Below are positions 52,292 through 63,559 of a DNA stretch of 64,000 nt, one piece after another (within the stretch, counting starts at the first letter, position 1; every line of letters starts with the position of its first letter). The stretch spans positions 25,419,906-25,483,905 of the forward strand of contig CM038221.1 of assembly GCA_021442155.1 (NCBI GenBank). Reading direction: 5' to 3'. Made by a program: the position numbers and the translations under genes. Source of the stretch: Cymbidium sinense (taxonomy: Eukaryota; Streptophyta; Magnoliopsida; Asparagales; Orchidaceae). Under the pieces are notes generated by a model. That model was not told where the DNA came from, did not search any database, and saw only the letters and a list, made by a program, of their open reading frames with translations.

Positions 52292-53840
52292 TAATTTACT
52301 TAGGTTGAAATCTTCAGTAAGGGATCCATGTTTATTTGATTGAGATCATCAATTCAAAATTAAACAATTTTCTTATTTTATTTCCCTCCTACTCTTCCTT
52401 GCTTTGGTCATGAGCCTCTTTGGTTTCTTTCTAATTTGGTTTAATGTCTAAAATGTTAAGGAGCCTTATCATTCATTACTAAGCCTTGGCAAACCTATGG
52501 AATTCCATCATGTGCTCTTGAATTCAAAATTCAAAATTATTGCCAAATTAATTTCCCTTTTTTTTTTGTCTTGGCCGAACCCCTCTCTTTGTAAATTCTT
52601 TATAAAGTGATGTTTATCCAAGGTTAATCTCTCTTGACTCTCTCCACTAGGCAGGACCTTTGCAATTTAATTTTGGTGACTATTTTGAATACTAAGTGCT
52701 TAAGCTCTAAACCATTATCTATTCCTCTCTTTCTCTCTTGGTTGAAACCTTGTTTAAGGTTTTGAGTAAAGCAAAGTGCAAATATATTTCATTTTTGTTT
52801 GTTTCTTCTTTGGCTGAGACTATTGCTTGAAGAATCTTTGAAGGTTTAGTGATTAAGTCATCTCCTATCTTTTCAACTCCATCTACATCCAAGAGGATAT
52901 CATATTCATAAGTTTCAAGTCCCTTTAAACCTTGGAAAGTTCACATCAAGTCAATTGATTTCATTGATTACATACAAAGGCTTGAGTATGAGTCTTTATT
53001 TCATTTCAATCTTTTGAATCGTTAATTTTATTAGTTTGATTTGGATTAAAAGATTTATGTGCTTTATGAATAAAGTTTTTCTATAATCTATTTTCATTCA
53101 TCTTCAAGTGATTTAAAATATTTCTTTCTTTGGTTTGATTGATTTAAAATAATATCTTTAAGGCTTCTTATATTTATTGTATTTCATAATTTCATATTAA
53201 AAATTTTTGTTATTCATGTTGTGTTAATTAAATAGGATTTGTTTTAACATTGGTAAATATTTTCTTTAATTTTTTTTAATTCATCTTCCAAGAACCTTTC
53301 AAGTCATAAATCTCTTTATATACACATAAAAGGCTTGAGTAAGAAAAGTGATTTTAGTTATTCTCTTGAATATTAAAGTTCATTGGTTTGATATGAATAA
53401 AAAATTTTATGTGCTTTATTGTCAAAATATCTACTTGATCTCTTTTCATTCTTCTTTCATAAGATCTGAAAGGGTTTCTCTTTGATTTGATTAAATTGAT
53501 TTTACAAATAAGAAGTCAATATTAGATTGTTTGTTTGAAAGTATTTATTGCATAACTTATTTGTATTACACTTTCATGTAAATGTTTTGATCATCCATGT
53601 GATTTGATTTCATATAGCTTTTTAAGTTATTTCATTTCAAGTTTTCATTTCTTTTTTACAATTATTTTTTTATAAAGTCCATATTATTAGTTTAACTTTA
53701 ATTAAATAAGAAATATATTCACTTTAAGCTCTCTTTTATTATTTGTCTTAATATTGGTATAATTGAGTTGTGAGTGCAAAATTTTTAAATTGTGAGTTAG
53801 ATCTTTGTATCTCTTCTTTTCTTTGTTCTTGTTCTTTGTT

Positions 53841-53945
53841 GGGGTTGTACATGCCCGTATAGGAAAGTATGTATTGGATTGTACTTGCCCACGTAGGAAA
53901 GTACGTGTTGGGGTTGTACTTATCCGGTGTAGGAGAGCACAGGAG
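53841..53945 (+). repeat. Triplicated 35-bp motif in the copia LTR
   Basis: Three consecutive variants of GGGGTTGTACTTGCCCGT followed by GTAGGAAAGTACGTGTTG start at 53,841, 53,876 and 53,911. Such short repeats before the LTR end occur in related copia LTRs. Confidence 0.85.
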
Positions 53946-54222
53946 ATTGGTTGTAATCTCATTTGATTAGTGAGTTCCTAGTGACTAGGCGTGGACGTAG
54001 ATCGATTTTTGAGTTTGGTCAAATCTCATGAAAATCCTCGTGCCTTTTGTCTTTTTTACTTTTATGCATTTAGTTTGATTGTTGCTTTAATATTTCATTA
54101 TAAATAACCTTATATATTTTGTAACTAATTTTTCTATAAAGTTTTAAAAATTAAGTTTTAATTTGATAATCTTTTAAAATACCTAATTCATCATCTCTCT
54201 TGGGTGCCATAGCCTCTTGACA

Positions 54223-55170
54223 TGAAAAGGTTAGAACAAAATCAAAATAAAACTTTTAATCAAAATAAAATGATATAACACTAATGTTAACTCTTTTTTT
54301 AAAATATAATGTTAACTCTTTCTTTGAAATGTAAAACCATTGTTGAGAATTCAATAACTCTAATCAAAACACTTCAATTTTGAAATGATTTATCACACAC
54401 ACATGTAGACCCACGTGTGCATGCACACACACACACACACACACATATTCTCACTAATATAAATATTTATGTTTAGTTAGCAAGTATGTAAATACTCATA
54501 ATAAATATCACATTCAATTCTTTCATTAATAAATTTTCTTAAAGATTTTTGAATCATTAAATATTATAGCTATAAATTTAAAGATAAAGCATACTTTCAT
54601 ACACGTCTATTAATAGTTGTAAACAAAAGTTACATAGAATAGTGATTCATCATAATAATCAAAGCAACATTAAATGATGATTTACCTTGGAGAATTAAAT
54701 TTTTTGAAATTAGAAGTTCAAAATATGATAGAGATTGAAATTGATTGTTGAGAGTATATTAGTGAGTGAGTTATGAGAGCTCATTGGAGGAGCATCATTT
54801 GAGTGAGTTGTGTAAGAAGGGATCAATGATAGTTGACAAAGGAGATGGGCTAAGAGATGGGGTTAATTGAGAGATAAACGAGAATGGCTGAGAGACGAGA
54901 TTAATCGTGAGGGATAATTAGGATATGGGGTTTGAGAATGTGATTAAAAAAAAGAAATTTACATACTTTACACACATTTTTTATTTATTTATACATCTAA
55001 TATCTAAATTTGATATTTATAAATATATCACTTTTATATGTTTAAAATGTGCATTTTATTTTAAAAATTAATAAAGATTTTATTTTTAATGTAATATTAA
55101 AGATTTATATTTATAAATGTTAAAATCTAAGTAATAGATATGTAAATATATAAGAATTGTGTCTTATACA
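54223..55170. other. AT-rich intergenic sequence with a (CA)n microsatellite
   Basis: No gene is recognised. The CA repeat is at 54,424-54,445. The sequence lies between the copia LTR and the hAT transposon and may be older host DNA. Confidence 0.5.
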
Positions 55171-55178
55171 TTATAAAT
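55171..55178. repeat. Candidate hAT target-site duplication, left
   Basis: TTATAAAT compared with TTGTAAAT at 60,804-60,811: 7 of 8 bases match, the length expected for hAT elements. Confidence 0.6.
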
Positions 55179-55185
55179 AGGGGTG

Positions 55186-55320
55186 TCAAAATTGTGACAT
55201 CGACACGAACCCATCAAAAAATCCGGGTTTGGGTCAGTAAAATAGATTTTTGAGTCAGGCTAGTGTTGCAATATATAACACGAATTAATTTGTTGGGTTG
55301 AATTGACCCAAACGAAATAA
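55186..55320. other. Left subterminal repeat zone of hAT element
   Basis: It contains GGGTTTGGGTCAG, GTTGGGTTGAATTGACCC and similar motifs that mirror the right end. Confidence 0.55.
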
Positions 55321-56430
55321 TGACCTCATAGTGCGGATTCAGCGTGCGTCGGTCCGGCGAAGAGTGAGTGGTCCCGATCATTTCAACGGCCCAAATCATT
55401 CATAAATTCCTTTAGCCTTTAGACTTTAGCCAAAGTAAAATGCGGAAAGCCCTAATTTCTCATATTTTGGACTTCCTTTGCGCTTGTGGCTCTACCTCTT
55501 CTCGATTCCGTGGCTTTGTGTGGCCTCAGGAACTGGAATCCCTCCCGACGTTGCCATCTCAGCATCTTCTTTCTCTCGACTCTCCATTACCCTTCTTCTT
55601 TTGAATCTTTCTCTCATTCCGCGTCTGAGGTAATCTGTAATCCTTTGGCTTCGGAGAGCCATGATATATCTAAATCAATCATTCTCTGTCATTCATGTTT
55701 GGTGATCGTTTCTTTGTAATTGTACGGATGACCATGTTGTTTAGTGTTTATTGATGATCCGTAATCCATTAAATTTTTTTTACATGTTATTTAAGACTTT
55801 AAAATATGGGGCATTTTTAGTTCTTAATTGTGAGCTATGTTGGACTTTAAAATGTTGACATCTTGTTTAAGTTTAACGGTTTAGTAGTTTACTGGTTTAT
55901 TATTTGAAGTGGGGCTTTTTTTGTTGTTCTATCATTTGATTGGTGATTGTTTATTTGGTTATTTGTTTGTATTGCACATATGAATGGATATATTGTTAGT
56001 GTTTAACATATGCGTTTATTTTTGGGAATTCTTGGATTTGTTTACCTTGATGGCGACTCTGACTGAGAAGTTGAGATGAATATTGTATGGGGTATTTGTT
56101 TACTGTGTATCATTTACTTTATCTACTCATTTGAATATTATTGTAGGTCGGCTGCTTGAGAAGTTGAGATGAATATTGTATGGGGAATTGAAGAATTTGT
56201 TTACTATGTATCATTTAGACATTTTGTCATTTACTTTATCTATTCATTTGAATATTGTGGCAGGGAGGCTATGTTGATTAGTATCATTTGAGTATCATTT
56301 ACTTTATCTACTCATTATTTTTAGTAGCACGTGTATTATTTGTAAGTAAATTTGTTTTCGATTAAGTAAATGTGTAATACATGTATAATGTATTATTTAT
56401 AAATTTCTTATCATCAATTTTTTAATTTAG

Positions 56431-58588
56431 ATGGAGGATTCCAATACTATTAGTAATGCTCAAGAAAATGAAGTTTTTTTTTCATGGGGATATTGGTGAG
56501 AATGAAATTCAAATAATTGATGAAGAGACAAGCAATAGACATGCTAGAAAGAAGAGAAGAATGTTATCATTTGTTTGGGGATATTTTGATTTATTACCTA
56601 TTGAAAATGATGGGAAACAAAGATGCAAATGTAAAAAGTGCGGTGCAAATTACATATGTGATAGCAAATTTGGCACCGACAATTTGAAACGTCACTTACA
56701 AACTTGCAAAAAAATGGATACACGTGATATAGGCCAACTTCATTTGCAAAGTAATTCTTCTTCATCTATTTCCATATGCAATGCTAAGTTCAACCAATAA
56801 GAGTTTCGTGATTTGCTTACTGCTTGCATTATTATGCATGATTTACCTTTTCAATGCATTGAATGGCCTGGTTTTAGAGCACTTTTACATTATTTTCATC
56901 GATATTTGCAACTTATTTCAAGAAATACTATTAGAAAAGATTGCAAAAAGATGTTCATGAAAGAGAAGGGGAAAATCCAAACAATGCTACAAACTATCAC
57001 TAGTCAAGTTTGCTTGACATCAGATTTATGGACTTCCATCAACACCGATGGGTTTATTTGTTTAACAGCACATTTCATTGATAATGCTTGGAACTCAGCA
57101 TGATGGTCTTGCATTATTTGAAGTAATTCAAACTTTTTTTATTTGATTGGAGATTGAAAAAAGATTTTCAACATTACTTTAGATAATTCTTGATTAATAA
57201 TGTATCTGTTGAATTCATGAAATCATATTTAAATTTGAGAGGTGGCTACTTTTGCAATGGGGAATTCTTTCACATATGATGTTGTGCATATCATAAATTT
57301 GATTATTTAAGAAGAATTAAAAGACATTGATAGCTCAATATCAAAGGTTCGTGAAAGTATTAAATATGTTAAAGGTTCTCAAGCAAGGAAGCAAAAATTT
57401 TTGGAATGTGCTAAACAAAGTTTTATTGATGAAAATAAGGGATTAAGATAAGATGTTCCTACTAGGTGGAATTCAACTTTTATTATGCTTGATAGTGCTA
57501 TCTATTATATGCATGTTTTTTTGCATCTAGACTTGGGTGACTCGAACTACAAAAGTTGTCCATCAACAACAGAATGGGAAAAAATTATCAATATATGCAA
57601 TTTCTTAGCACCTTTTTATGAAATTACATGTATATTTTCTAGCATAAAGTATCCTACAACAAATCTCTATTTTCCATTTGTTTTGATGATATGCATTAAA
57701 GCATGAAAGTTCAAGTGATAATGACTACATCAGGATGGCTTTAAATATCTTATCAAAATTTGAAATACTTGTCGATTTTTTGTAATACTTGCGGTAACTA
57801 TTATCCTTGATCAAGGTACAAATTTAATTTGTTGAATGGTGTTATAAAAGATTTTATGGAGGTGATTGGGTTAGAGAAGTTGCAAATGTGAGAGAAGTTA
57901 TTTTCATTGTTTAGAAATTATTCAAATCAAGTATGCAAGGTTCATCATTACAAACTTAATTCACTAGAACATGGCGATAATTCAAGAGCATTAACTTCAA
58001 CAATTGCAAAATCACAATTCTTGCAGTTACATTTACTTTATTTCAGTCAATTTTTTCTACTTATTTAGTTGACATTTTATAATGTACTTTTATTTTATTA
58101 AGGATTTTGATTCTTTTGATGAAGAAGATAATATGGCGAAAAAATATGAGCTTGAGCTATACTTAGATAAGCCTAAGATTGATAGAAAAATGGATTTAGA
58201 TATATTGCATTATTGGAGGGCAACCAATATAGGTTTCGAAGTTTAATGGCTCGTGATATTTTGTGTATACCAATTTCTATTGTTGCATCTGAAAGTGCAT
58301 TTAGTAATAGCGGAGGATTCTTGATCAATATCGAGTGCATTAAAAATGATATTGTGGAAGCATTGGTATGCACAAAGGATTGGTTATATAGATAAAGGTT
58401 TGAAGCAATTTTTTAATAAATTTTCATTTAAATCACTTATGTATCTCTAATTTGTATAATTGAAGTCTTTCTTTGTTGTAGATTTAAATGATTTTGAACT
58501 TGAAGAAGTCACAGGAGATGTTATGAAGTACACTTCCAATCAAAGTGACAAGGATGATGATGATATCTCAATTAACATAGTCAATTAG
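56431..58588 (+). pseudogene. hAT transposase pseudogene (BED finger, RNase-H-like core, dimerisation domain)
   Basis: This is a cut-and-paste transposase of the plant RICESLEEPER-like hAT group. The start ATGGAGGATTCC at 56,431 follows a splice-acceptor-like TTTAATTTAG. A nine-T run then shifts the frame, and the zinc-finger BED domain (FVWGYFDLL, C-x2-C in CKKC, H-x-C in KRHLQTC) is read in the frame open at 56,456-56,800. An in-frame stop at 56,798 and another at 57,101 interrupt it. TSDLWTS and FICLTAHF lie near 57,020-57,070, DVPTRWNST and ICNFLAPFYEIT near 57,450-57,625, and the C-terminal hAT dimerisation domain at about 58,130-58,395 (LDILHYWR, ASESAFS, VEALVCTKDWL). A likely last intron (about 58,396-58,481) precedes an acidic tail ending at 58,588. 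Several frameshifts and stops make it nonfunctional. Confidence 0.9.
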
Positions 58589-58749
58589 TCTCTTTGAGTA
58601 TTTTTTAATTTTCATGCAAGAATTTAATGGAGGACTGTTATGATTCAAGAACAATTTTACATGTTTTAGATTTGGATGATATTTTGCTAAGTTATTTAAT
58701 CCTTGTTGCAATATTTATGTTTAGTAGTTATTTAATCCTTGTTGCCGGG

Positions 58750-59860
58750 GAAGTTTGATTTTTTGGCTGGTCCTAGTTAGGTGTTGTTGTTGCTTTTCTA
58801 TGGTGGTTATGCTTCTTTTGAGCCATTATTGGTTATCTGCCTTTTGTTGGTTTGTCTTATTGCTGGTTGTACTTTTGGGTCAACCTTTTTTGCTATTATG
58901 GTCAATTTTTTCTGCTGACTGAACCTTTATTGTTCCTTCTGGATTAGAATTTTTGATTTCTAGTGGTTGGTAAGTGCCTTTGTCCCCTTTGTGTATGACT
59001 ATTTTGTCTTCTGGTGCTTTAGACTGACGGCAGCTTAGTGGGGTGTTTGGGTTGCCTTTGTTTGTGCCATTGGTTGGTTGGTTTTTGTTGGAGAAGTTTA
59101 ATTTTTTTTTGGTCTGGTCCCAAACTAATTGTGTTATTTCTATGGTGGTTGTGCTTCTTTTGAGCCTTTGTTGGTTATCGCCTTTTGTTGGTTTGTCTTA
59201 TTCTTGGTTGTACTTACAACCTTTTGCTATTATGGTGTCCTTTTTTACTGGCGAACCTTTATTGATCATGATTGAAATTTCGATTTCTAGTGGTTGGTGT
59301 GCCTTTGGCCCCTGTGTATGGCTATTTTATCTTGGTGCTTTGATGACGCATTTTTGTGGTTTGCCTTTGTTTGTTTCATTGGTTGGTTGGTTTCTTGGAG
59401 AAGTTTAATTTTTTAGGTCCTAATTATTGTTGCCTTTCTATGGTGGTTGTGCTTCTTTTGAGCCTTTGTTGGTTATCTGCCTTTTGTTGGTTTGTCTTCT
59501 TGTTGGTTGTACTTTTGGGTCAACCTTTTTTGCTGTTATGGTGTCCTTTTTCTACTGGCTGAACCTTTATTGATCCTTCTGGATTGAAATTTCTAGTTTG
59601 ATGGTATGCTTTGGCCCCCTTGTATATGGCTATTTTGTCTTTGTTTTGACTGCAGTGGGGTGTTTGGGTTGCCTTTGTTTGGCCCATATTTTTTTGAAAA
59701 GTTTAATTTTATTAATCTCTTGTTGCCTTTCTATGGTGGTTGTGCTTCTTTTGAACCTTTGTTGGCATCACCCTTTGGGATGCTTGAGTTGTTGGCTTAT
59801 TATAATGCTCTCTTTGGTTTAGCCGCCTCCCCTTATGTATGGTTATCTTTGTAGTGACCA
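58750..59860 (+). repeat. Tandem repeat, four units of about 290-340 bp, in the hAT 3' region
   Basis: The block CTATGGTGGTTGTGCTTCTTTTGAGCC recurs at about 58,799, 59,141, 59,439 and 59,732, each followed by variants of TTGGTTATCTGCCTTTTG, TGGGTCAACC and TGGTCC. The open frames rich in Leu, Phe, Val and Trp here come from this T/G-rich repeat, not from a gene. Confidence 0.85.
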
Positions 59861-60069
59861 ACTTAGTATCATTGATTATCCTTTCTCTATATTATTTGGA
59901 AGCATTTATGTGATTGAACCTTGGTTTGGATGCCAATATATTTGTTGCTAGAATATTTTTTCTAGTCCGAGCCTTTTGTCAATTTTTTTTTTGGTGTGTT
60001 CCTACTTACTAATGGAAGCTTTCGGTGATGTAGGGGTTATGGTTTGCTTTGTGATCTTTCATTTGATTG

Positions 60070-60094
60070 TATATATATATATATATATATATAT
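60070..60094. repeat. (AT)n microsatellite
   Basis: About 12 AT repeats inside the hAT element. Confidence 0.95.
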
Positions 60095-60574
60095 TGTTAT
60101 TCTTCAAGGTGTTTGCAGGAATTTTTTTAGGTTGGGACTTAGAGTCTTGAGGTTCACTTTGAGCTTGCTTGGAGACTTGGAGTTTTAGTTTTCTTTTTTA
60201 AATGTTGCTTAGGGTGTATGGGAGAGTTGTGGATGTAATTTGATTAATTGATTTAGTGTGGATGTAATTTTGATTAATTAAATATTGTTATTTTATTATA
60301 ATTATTTGTAATGTTAATTGTTTATTATGTCAATCAAAGACTCAAGAGTCAAGAAGAGATTGTGATATTATTTATGTTAATTTTATTTTTTGGCTCATAA
60401 TAATTAATAAGTTATATGACATTATAAAATCTTATTAGAATTTAGAACTATCTCATAAAAAATTATAGAATATCATAAAATTGAGTAATAATATTTAATG
60501 TTAAATTTTTTTCTCTATTTGGTTAAATAAATTATTTAGATTTTATCATTATTAAGCTTATATGGGTGGGTTGA

Positions 60575-60790
60575 AGTTGGGTCGGGTTGTTAAAATTTGA
60601 ACCCGTTCAATGTTCGAGTCAGGTTCGAGTCGGGTTCGAGTTGGGTTTGAGTTACAAATTTGAACCCGATCAATATTCGAGTCAAGTTTGGGTTAAAAAT
60701 TTGAACTCGTTTTTAAATTCGGGTCAGGTCGGGTTGACTATTTTTGGGTTGAGTCGAGTTTGGGTCAGACTGTGACCTGACCCGCAAACC
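60575..60790. other. Right subterminal repeat zone of hAT element
   Basis: Many repeats of GGGTCGGGTT, GAGTCGGGTTCGAGT and AATTTGAACCCG next to the right terminus. The short open frame here is repeat-derived. Confidence 0.65.
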
Positions 60791-60803
60791 TGAATTGACA
60801 CCC

Positions 60804-60811
60804 TTGTAAAT
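60804..60811. repeat. Candidate hAT target-site duplication, right
   Basis: TTGTAAAT, one mismatch from 55,171-55,178. Confidence 0.6.
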
Positions 60812-61050
60812 GCCAAAAAAAATTTCTAAGTGGCTTTTTTATATGGTTAGGAAGATTTGCATAATCTAGTTATAAATAATAAAATTTAAATGTTATATAC
60901 CTAAATATTATTTTGGTGGTAGGTTTCGATGTCTTGGGGCTTGTTCTTAGTAGACGACAGCATCGAAAAAAATTGAAACGTAACATTTGCATTGAAACGT
61001 TGGGTTTCTAAACGGTTCTTCCACTGCAACAATGGAACCCTAGCTCATCC
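60812..61050 (+). promoter_or_regulatory. Proximal upstream region and 5' leader of the PPR gene
   Basis: About 240 bp remain between the hAT end and the start codon, so the transposon sits in what was the promoter or leader. A three-codon upstream frame (ATG GAA CCC TAG, 61,032-61,043) precedes the start codon. TTATAAATAATAAAA (60,871-60,885) is the clearest TATA-like sequence. Confidence 0.4.
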
Positions 61051-63559
61051 ATGCTCCGTTGCCGCGGTTGGCGTGACCTCCGATTTCTCCCTAGATTCCG
61101 TCATTCTTTTCTCTGCGCCAATTGCTCGTCGTCTTCGTCTGTTGCCATGGCAGAAGCTGGCCTGGAATTCGACTTCCCCTCCTCTGCGTGTAGCTGCGCT
61201 CAATTCGGAGGAGTTTTTCATGAGAATCTCTATTCCTTTCATGGTGATGGGTTCTTCCGAGCTGGCCTGAAGGATTATAGGATTTCGCGATTGAGAGATT
61301 GCCATGCACTGGCGAGACATGGGAGGTTAAAGGAGACACGAAACGTTTTGAGACACATAATCGAGAAAGAAGGTGATGCACACTCCCTTTTCAAAAAACT
61401 TGCCAAGATTCAATTTTTCCACAACTTAGGTGAGAAAATTCAATTTCGCCATTCTCCTGCTTGATTTTTTTCCTTTAGGAACTGGCTCGGCTCCTTCGCT
61501 TTGTGAATTGCTGTGGAAGGTCTTCCAGAACTTTGATTCTAACATCATAGTGTGGGATATGTTTGCAAATGCTTATGCTCGATTAGAAATGGTACATGAT
61601 GCTCTCTTTGTCCTCAGAAGAATGGCTGCCTTGAACATCCAAGCTTCAATATCAACTTATGACAGTTTGCTTTATAGCTTGGACAACAGTGATATGGTTC
61701 GTGACATCTATGAAGAAATCAAATTTCGTGGGATTTCATCTAGTGAATTCACTGACAGTATCTTCATACGTGCCCTCTGCAGGCAAAAGAAGCTACAAGA
61801 AGCATATTCTTTCTTCCAAGAGCTTAGGGAGAGGAAAGAACAAACCCCTTGCATCGTTATTTTCAATTCTCTGATTTCCGGATTCTGTAAAGCAGGATTT
61901 CTAGAAATTTCAATGGCGTTTCTTTCTATGGCTCTTAGATATGGGTTGATTCCTGATAGATATAGTTATGCTCCCATCCTTCATGGTTTATGCCTAAAGG
62001 GATCTTTGGCTGAGGCTTTAGAAGTTTCGGAGAGAATGGAGAGGGATGGAATTGATCATGACATTGTGACTCATAACATTCTCATAAATGGTTTTCGCTT
62101 AAAGGGGTATATGAGTGAGGTCTATACGCTCATCCACAAGCTGGTTGCCAGAGGTCTTAAACCTGATCTTGTTACTTACACTATACTAATAGCTGGACAC
62201 TGTGAGCAGGATAATCTGGAGTATGGATTGAGGATGAGGAAGGATATGATGGATCATGGAATTCGGTTGAATATTATTGCGTACAGTGTGCTTTTAAGTG
62301 CATTATGCAAGAAGGGTTGTGTCGAAGAAATGGAAATGTTGCTTAATGAGATGGAAGGTATTGGGTTGCATATAGACTTAGTAGCATATTCGATCCTCAT
62401 TCAAGGATATTGTAGATTAGGACATATTGACAAGGCACTTCAAGCATGTGAAGTGATGCACTCCAAAAAGTTAAATCCCAACTCATTCATTCATGCGGCA
62501 TTTCTTTCAAGCCTATGCATGAAAGGAATGATAGCAGAAGCTAAGAGGTATCTGGATGATTTATGCAGTTGTGGCCAGTCTGTTAATGTCGTTTTGTACA
62601 ACATAGTAATTGATGGATATGTGAAGGCAGGTGATTTTAATGGTGCTATTGAGTTATATGAATGGATGCTTAAGCAAGGAATAACTCCTACTGTTGTAAC
62701 TTGTAATTCCCTTCTTTTAGGCTTCTGCAAGATCGGTCAACTACATGCTGCAAGGGATTTTCTTAGAGCATTTGAACATAATGGAGTGGCACCTACTGCA
62801 GTGACCTACACTACTTTAATGGATGCATTTGGTGAATCCGGGTATTTTGATGTGATGTTAGAGTTGCTTGATGAGATGATTGGAAAAGCTATTACACCTA
62901 ATGTGGTCACATATAGTGTAGTTATGAAAGGGTTCTGCAGGAATGGCAGTCTAAATGAGGCTGTTAAACTTCTCAAGGTTATGAATGAAATTGGTTTAGA
63001 AGCCGATGGTATTACTTATAATACTCTCATACAGGGTTTTTGTGAAGCATCTAACTTGAAGATGGCTTTTCATGTTCTTAGGGAAATGCTGGTGCATAAT
63101 GTTTCACCCACTCCTGTTACTTATAATTTGCTTATCAATGTGCTTTGTCTGAAAGGAAAAGTTGAAAATGCAGAACTTTTACTGGATGATTTGTTAATGA
63201 GGGGAGTCCATTTACGGAAGTTTGCTTACAGCACAATAATTAAAGCACATTGTGTGATGGGAATGCCACAAAAAGCTATTCTACTCTTTGAAAGAATGGT
63301 AAGAGCAGGCTATGAAGTTTCAATAAACGATTATTGTGCAGCAATTAATAGATTATGTAAGAGAAATTTTGTTAGTGAGGCAATTATAATCTTCAATATG
63401 ATGCTGCAGGCTGGTATCTTACCTGATCAGGAACTTTCTTATGTCTTGTGCAATGCTCTCCTAAAAAAATATTACCTCTCTTCTTTCTTTACAATGCAAA
63501 CAATGATGACAAAACTTGGTCTTCATTTCTTGGACACCCTAGGAGGAGGATATATTTGA
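61051..63559 (+). CDS. P-type pentatricopeptide-repeat protein, resembling Arabidopsis At1g13630
   Basis: PPR proteins bind organellar RNA in mitochondria or chloroplasts and guide its processing, stability or translation. Exon 1 (61,051-61,429) encodes 126 residues with an Arg- and Ser-rich N-terminus (MLRCRGWRDLRF, CANCSSSSS), like an organelle transit peptide. After a 49-nt intron, exon 2 (61,479-63,559) gives a total of 819 residues. From about residue 148 to 810 I can lay out some 18-19 consecutive 35-residue PPR motifs, many with the classic VTYNTLIQGFC or VVTYSVVMKGFC pattern. No E, DYW or SMR domain follows, so it is the pure P class. The frame has no damage over more than 2 kb, which argues for a functional gene. 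The resemblance to At1g13630 is from memory of the family. A TTG-initiated upstream extension and a frame starting at 61,430 without splicing are less likely. Confidence 0.88.
61430..61478 (+). other. Predicted 49-nt intron in the PPR gene
   Basis: Donor TTAG|GTGAG, pyrimidine-rich acceptor TTTTTTTCCTTTAG|GA. Without removal, the first frame stops at TGA (61,462-61,464). Removal joins the two long frames at a Gly codon. It is shorter than most plant introns. Confidence 0.65.

Larger units (their letters stand above)
50778..54222 (+). mobile_element. Probable solo LTR of a Ty1/copia (Sirevirus/Tork-like) element
   Basis: It begins TGTTGATTATACACC with TTGATTTGATGATAACAAAT soon after, and near its 3' end has GGTTGTAATCTCATTTGATT, GTGACTAGGCGTGGACGTAG and CCTAATTCATCATCTCTCTT, wording typical of plant copia LTR ends. 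It ends CTCTTGACA at 54,222. Flanking TAAAA (50,773-50,777) and TGAAA (54,223-54,227) match in 4 of 5 bases. No TGGTATCAGAGC-type primer-binding site follows, which fits a solo LTR. The middle is very AT-rich and has no gene. Confidence 0.7.
55179..60803 (+). mobile_element. Complete, decayed hAT-superfamily DNA transposon
   Basis: The left end AGGGGTGTCAA pairs with the right end TTGACACCC as short terminal inverted repeats, close to the CAGGGGTGTCAA ends common in plant hATs. Subterminal zones carry repeats of GGGTCGGGTT type (55,205-55,320 and 60,575-60,790), the kind of clustered site bound by hAT transposases. Inside are a noncoding leader (about 55,440-56,430), the transposase pseudogene, an internal tandem repeat (58,750-59,860), and an AT microsatellite (60,070-60,094). 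The element is about 5.6 kb, and its right end lies about 250 bp from the PPR start codon. Confidence 0.75.

Noticed and set aside
54223..55170. Possible tRNA or small RNA gene in the AT-rich gap
   Set aside because: I looked for box A/B pairs and cloverleaf ends and saw none convincing.
59043..59408. 121-codon hydrophobic frame that looks like a membrane protein
   Set aside because: T/G-rich tandem repeat inside the hAT element. The frame changes from unit to unit and is not conserved.
60992..61381. Overlapping frames on both strands around the PPR start
   Set aside because: Shadows of exon 1 of the PPR gene. They lack conserved domains, and at least one needs a non-ATG start.
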